From NCBI RefSeq assembly GCF_002869965.1, contig NZ_PEBS01000052.1:1-40824 (forward strand): a stretch of DNA of 40,824 bases, in the 5' to 3' direction. The position numbers were made by a program, and so were the translations under genes. Position 1 is the first letter of the stretch. Every line of letters starts with the position of its first letter. Positions 40,823-40,824 of this stretch are shown here, one piece after another. Source of the DNA: Janthinobacterium sp. ROICE36. GTDB lineage: Bacteria; Pseudomonadota; Gammaproteobacteria; Burkholderiales; Burkholderiaceae_D. Below the pieces are notes generated by a model. That model worked only from the letters and a program-made list of their open reading frames with translations. It was not told the DNA's origin and ran no database searches.

Positions 40823-40824
40823 CG

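Overview
The window is GC-rich DNA that reads like a chromosome segment of a betaproteobacterium, most likely Oxalobacteraceae (Janthinobacterium, Duganella or Massilia type). This placement is inferred from codon and GC character, the MSHA-type pilus genes and the acyl-CoA dehydrogenase/MaoC cluster. No rRNA, tRNA or CRISPR array was seen.

Layout. (1) 1-411: the 3' end of an IS256-family transposase, a short gene remnant, and a promoter/operator region. (2) 412-3724 (+): a four-gene acyl-CoA operon with two acyl-CoA dehydrogenases and two MaoC-type hydratases. (3) 3751-6224: a probably acquired cassette next to a Tn3-family transposase remnant. It holds a class I methyltransferase, a thioredoxin-reductase-like flavoprotein with CPYC but no NAD(P)H-binding glycine motif, and a divergent Rrf2 regulator. 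(4) 6401-11868 (-): a large hybrid sensor kinase interrupted by one in-frame TAA, translationally coupled to a REC-GGDEF diguanylate cyclase. (5) 12045-27307 (-): a YgiW-type OB-fold protein, then a long, tightly overlapping type IV pilus/type II secretion-like locus. It has a secretin, assembly ATPase, platform protein, GspL-like PilM/N fusion, PilO- and PilP-like proteins, three prepilin-like proteins, an ExeA-like ATPase, a TPR protein, and an ABC ATPase and ABC permease at opposite ends. (6) 27516-40693 (+): an MSHA-type pilus locus in the order E, G, prepilin, A, C, D, O, P, I, I2/N-like, J, K, L, M, N. (7) 40706-40824: the 3' end of an IS66-family transposase on the minus strand.

How it works together. 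Two complete but diverged pilus-like machines lie back to back and diverge from a 208-bp region. Nearly every core part of one has a counterpart in the other. The MSHA ATPase keeps both N-terminal c-di-GMP-binding (MshEN) motifs; the ATPase of the minus-strand machine has lost the key basic residues at the same positions. A c-di-GMP synthase with intact GGEEF and I-site lies in the same window, so c-di-GMP control of the MSHA machine is plausible and control of the other is doubtful. Neither locus contains a prepilin peptidase or a PilT retraction ATPase, so these would have to come from elsewhere in the genome.

The best candidate for something undescribed is the minus-strand machine. It combines an MSHA/T2SS-like apparatus with an ABC-2 exporter (recalling pilH/pilI of Myxococcus) and two tandem large pseudopilins that share a C-terminal module but carry different leader types.
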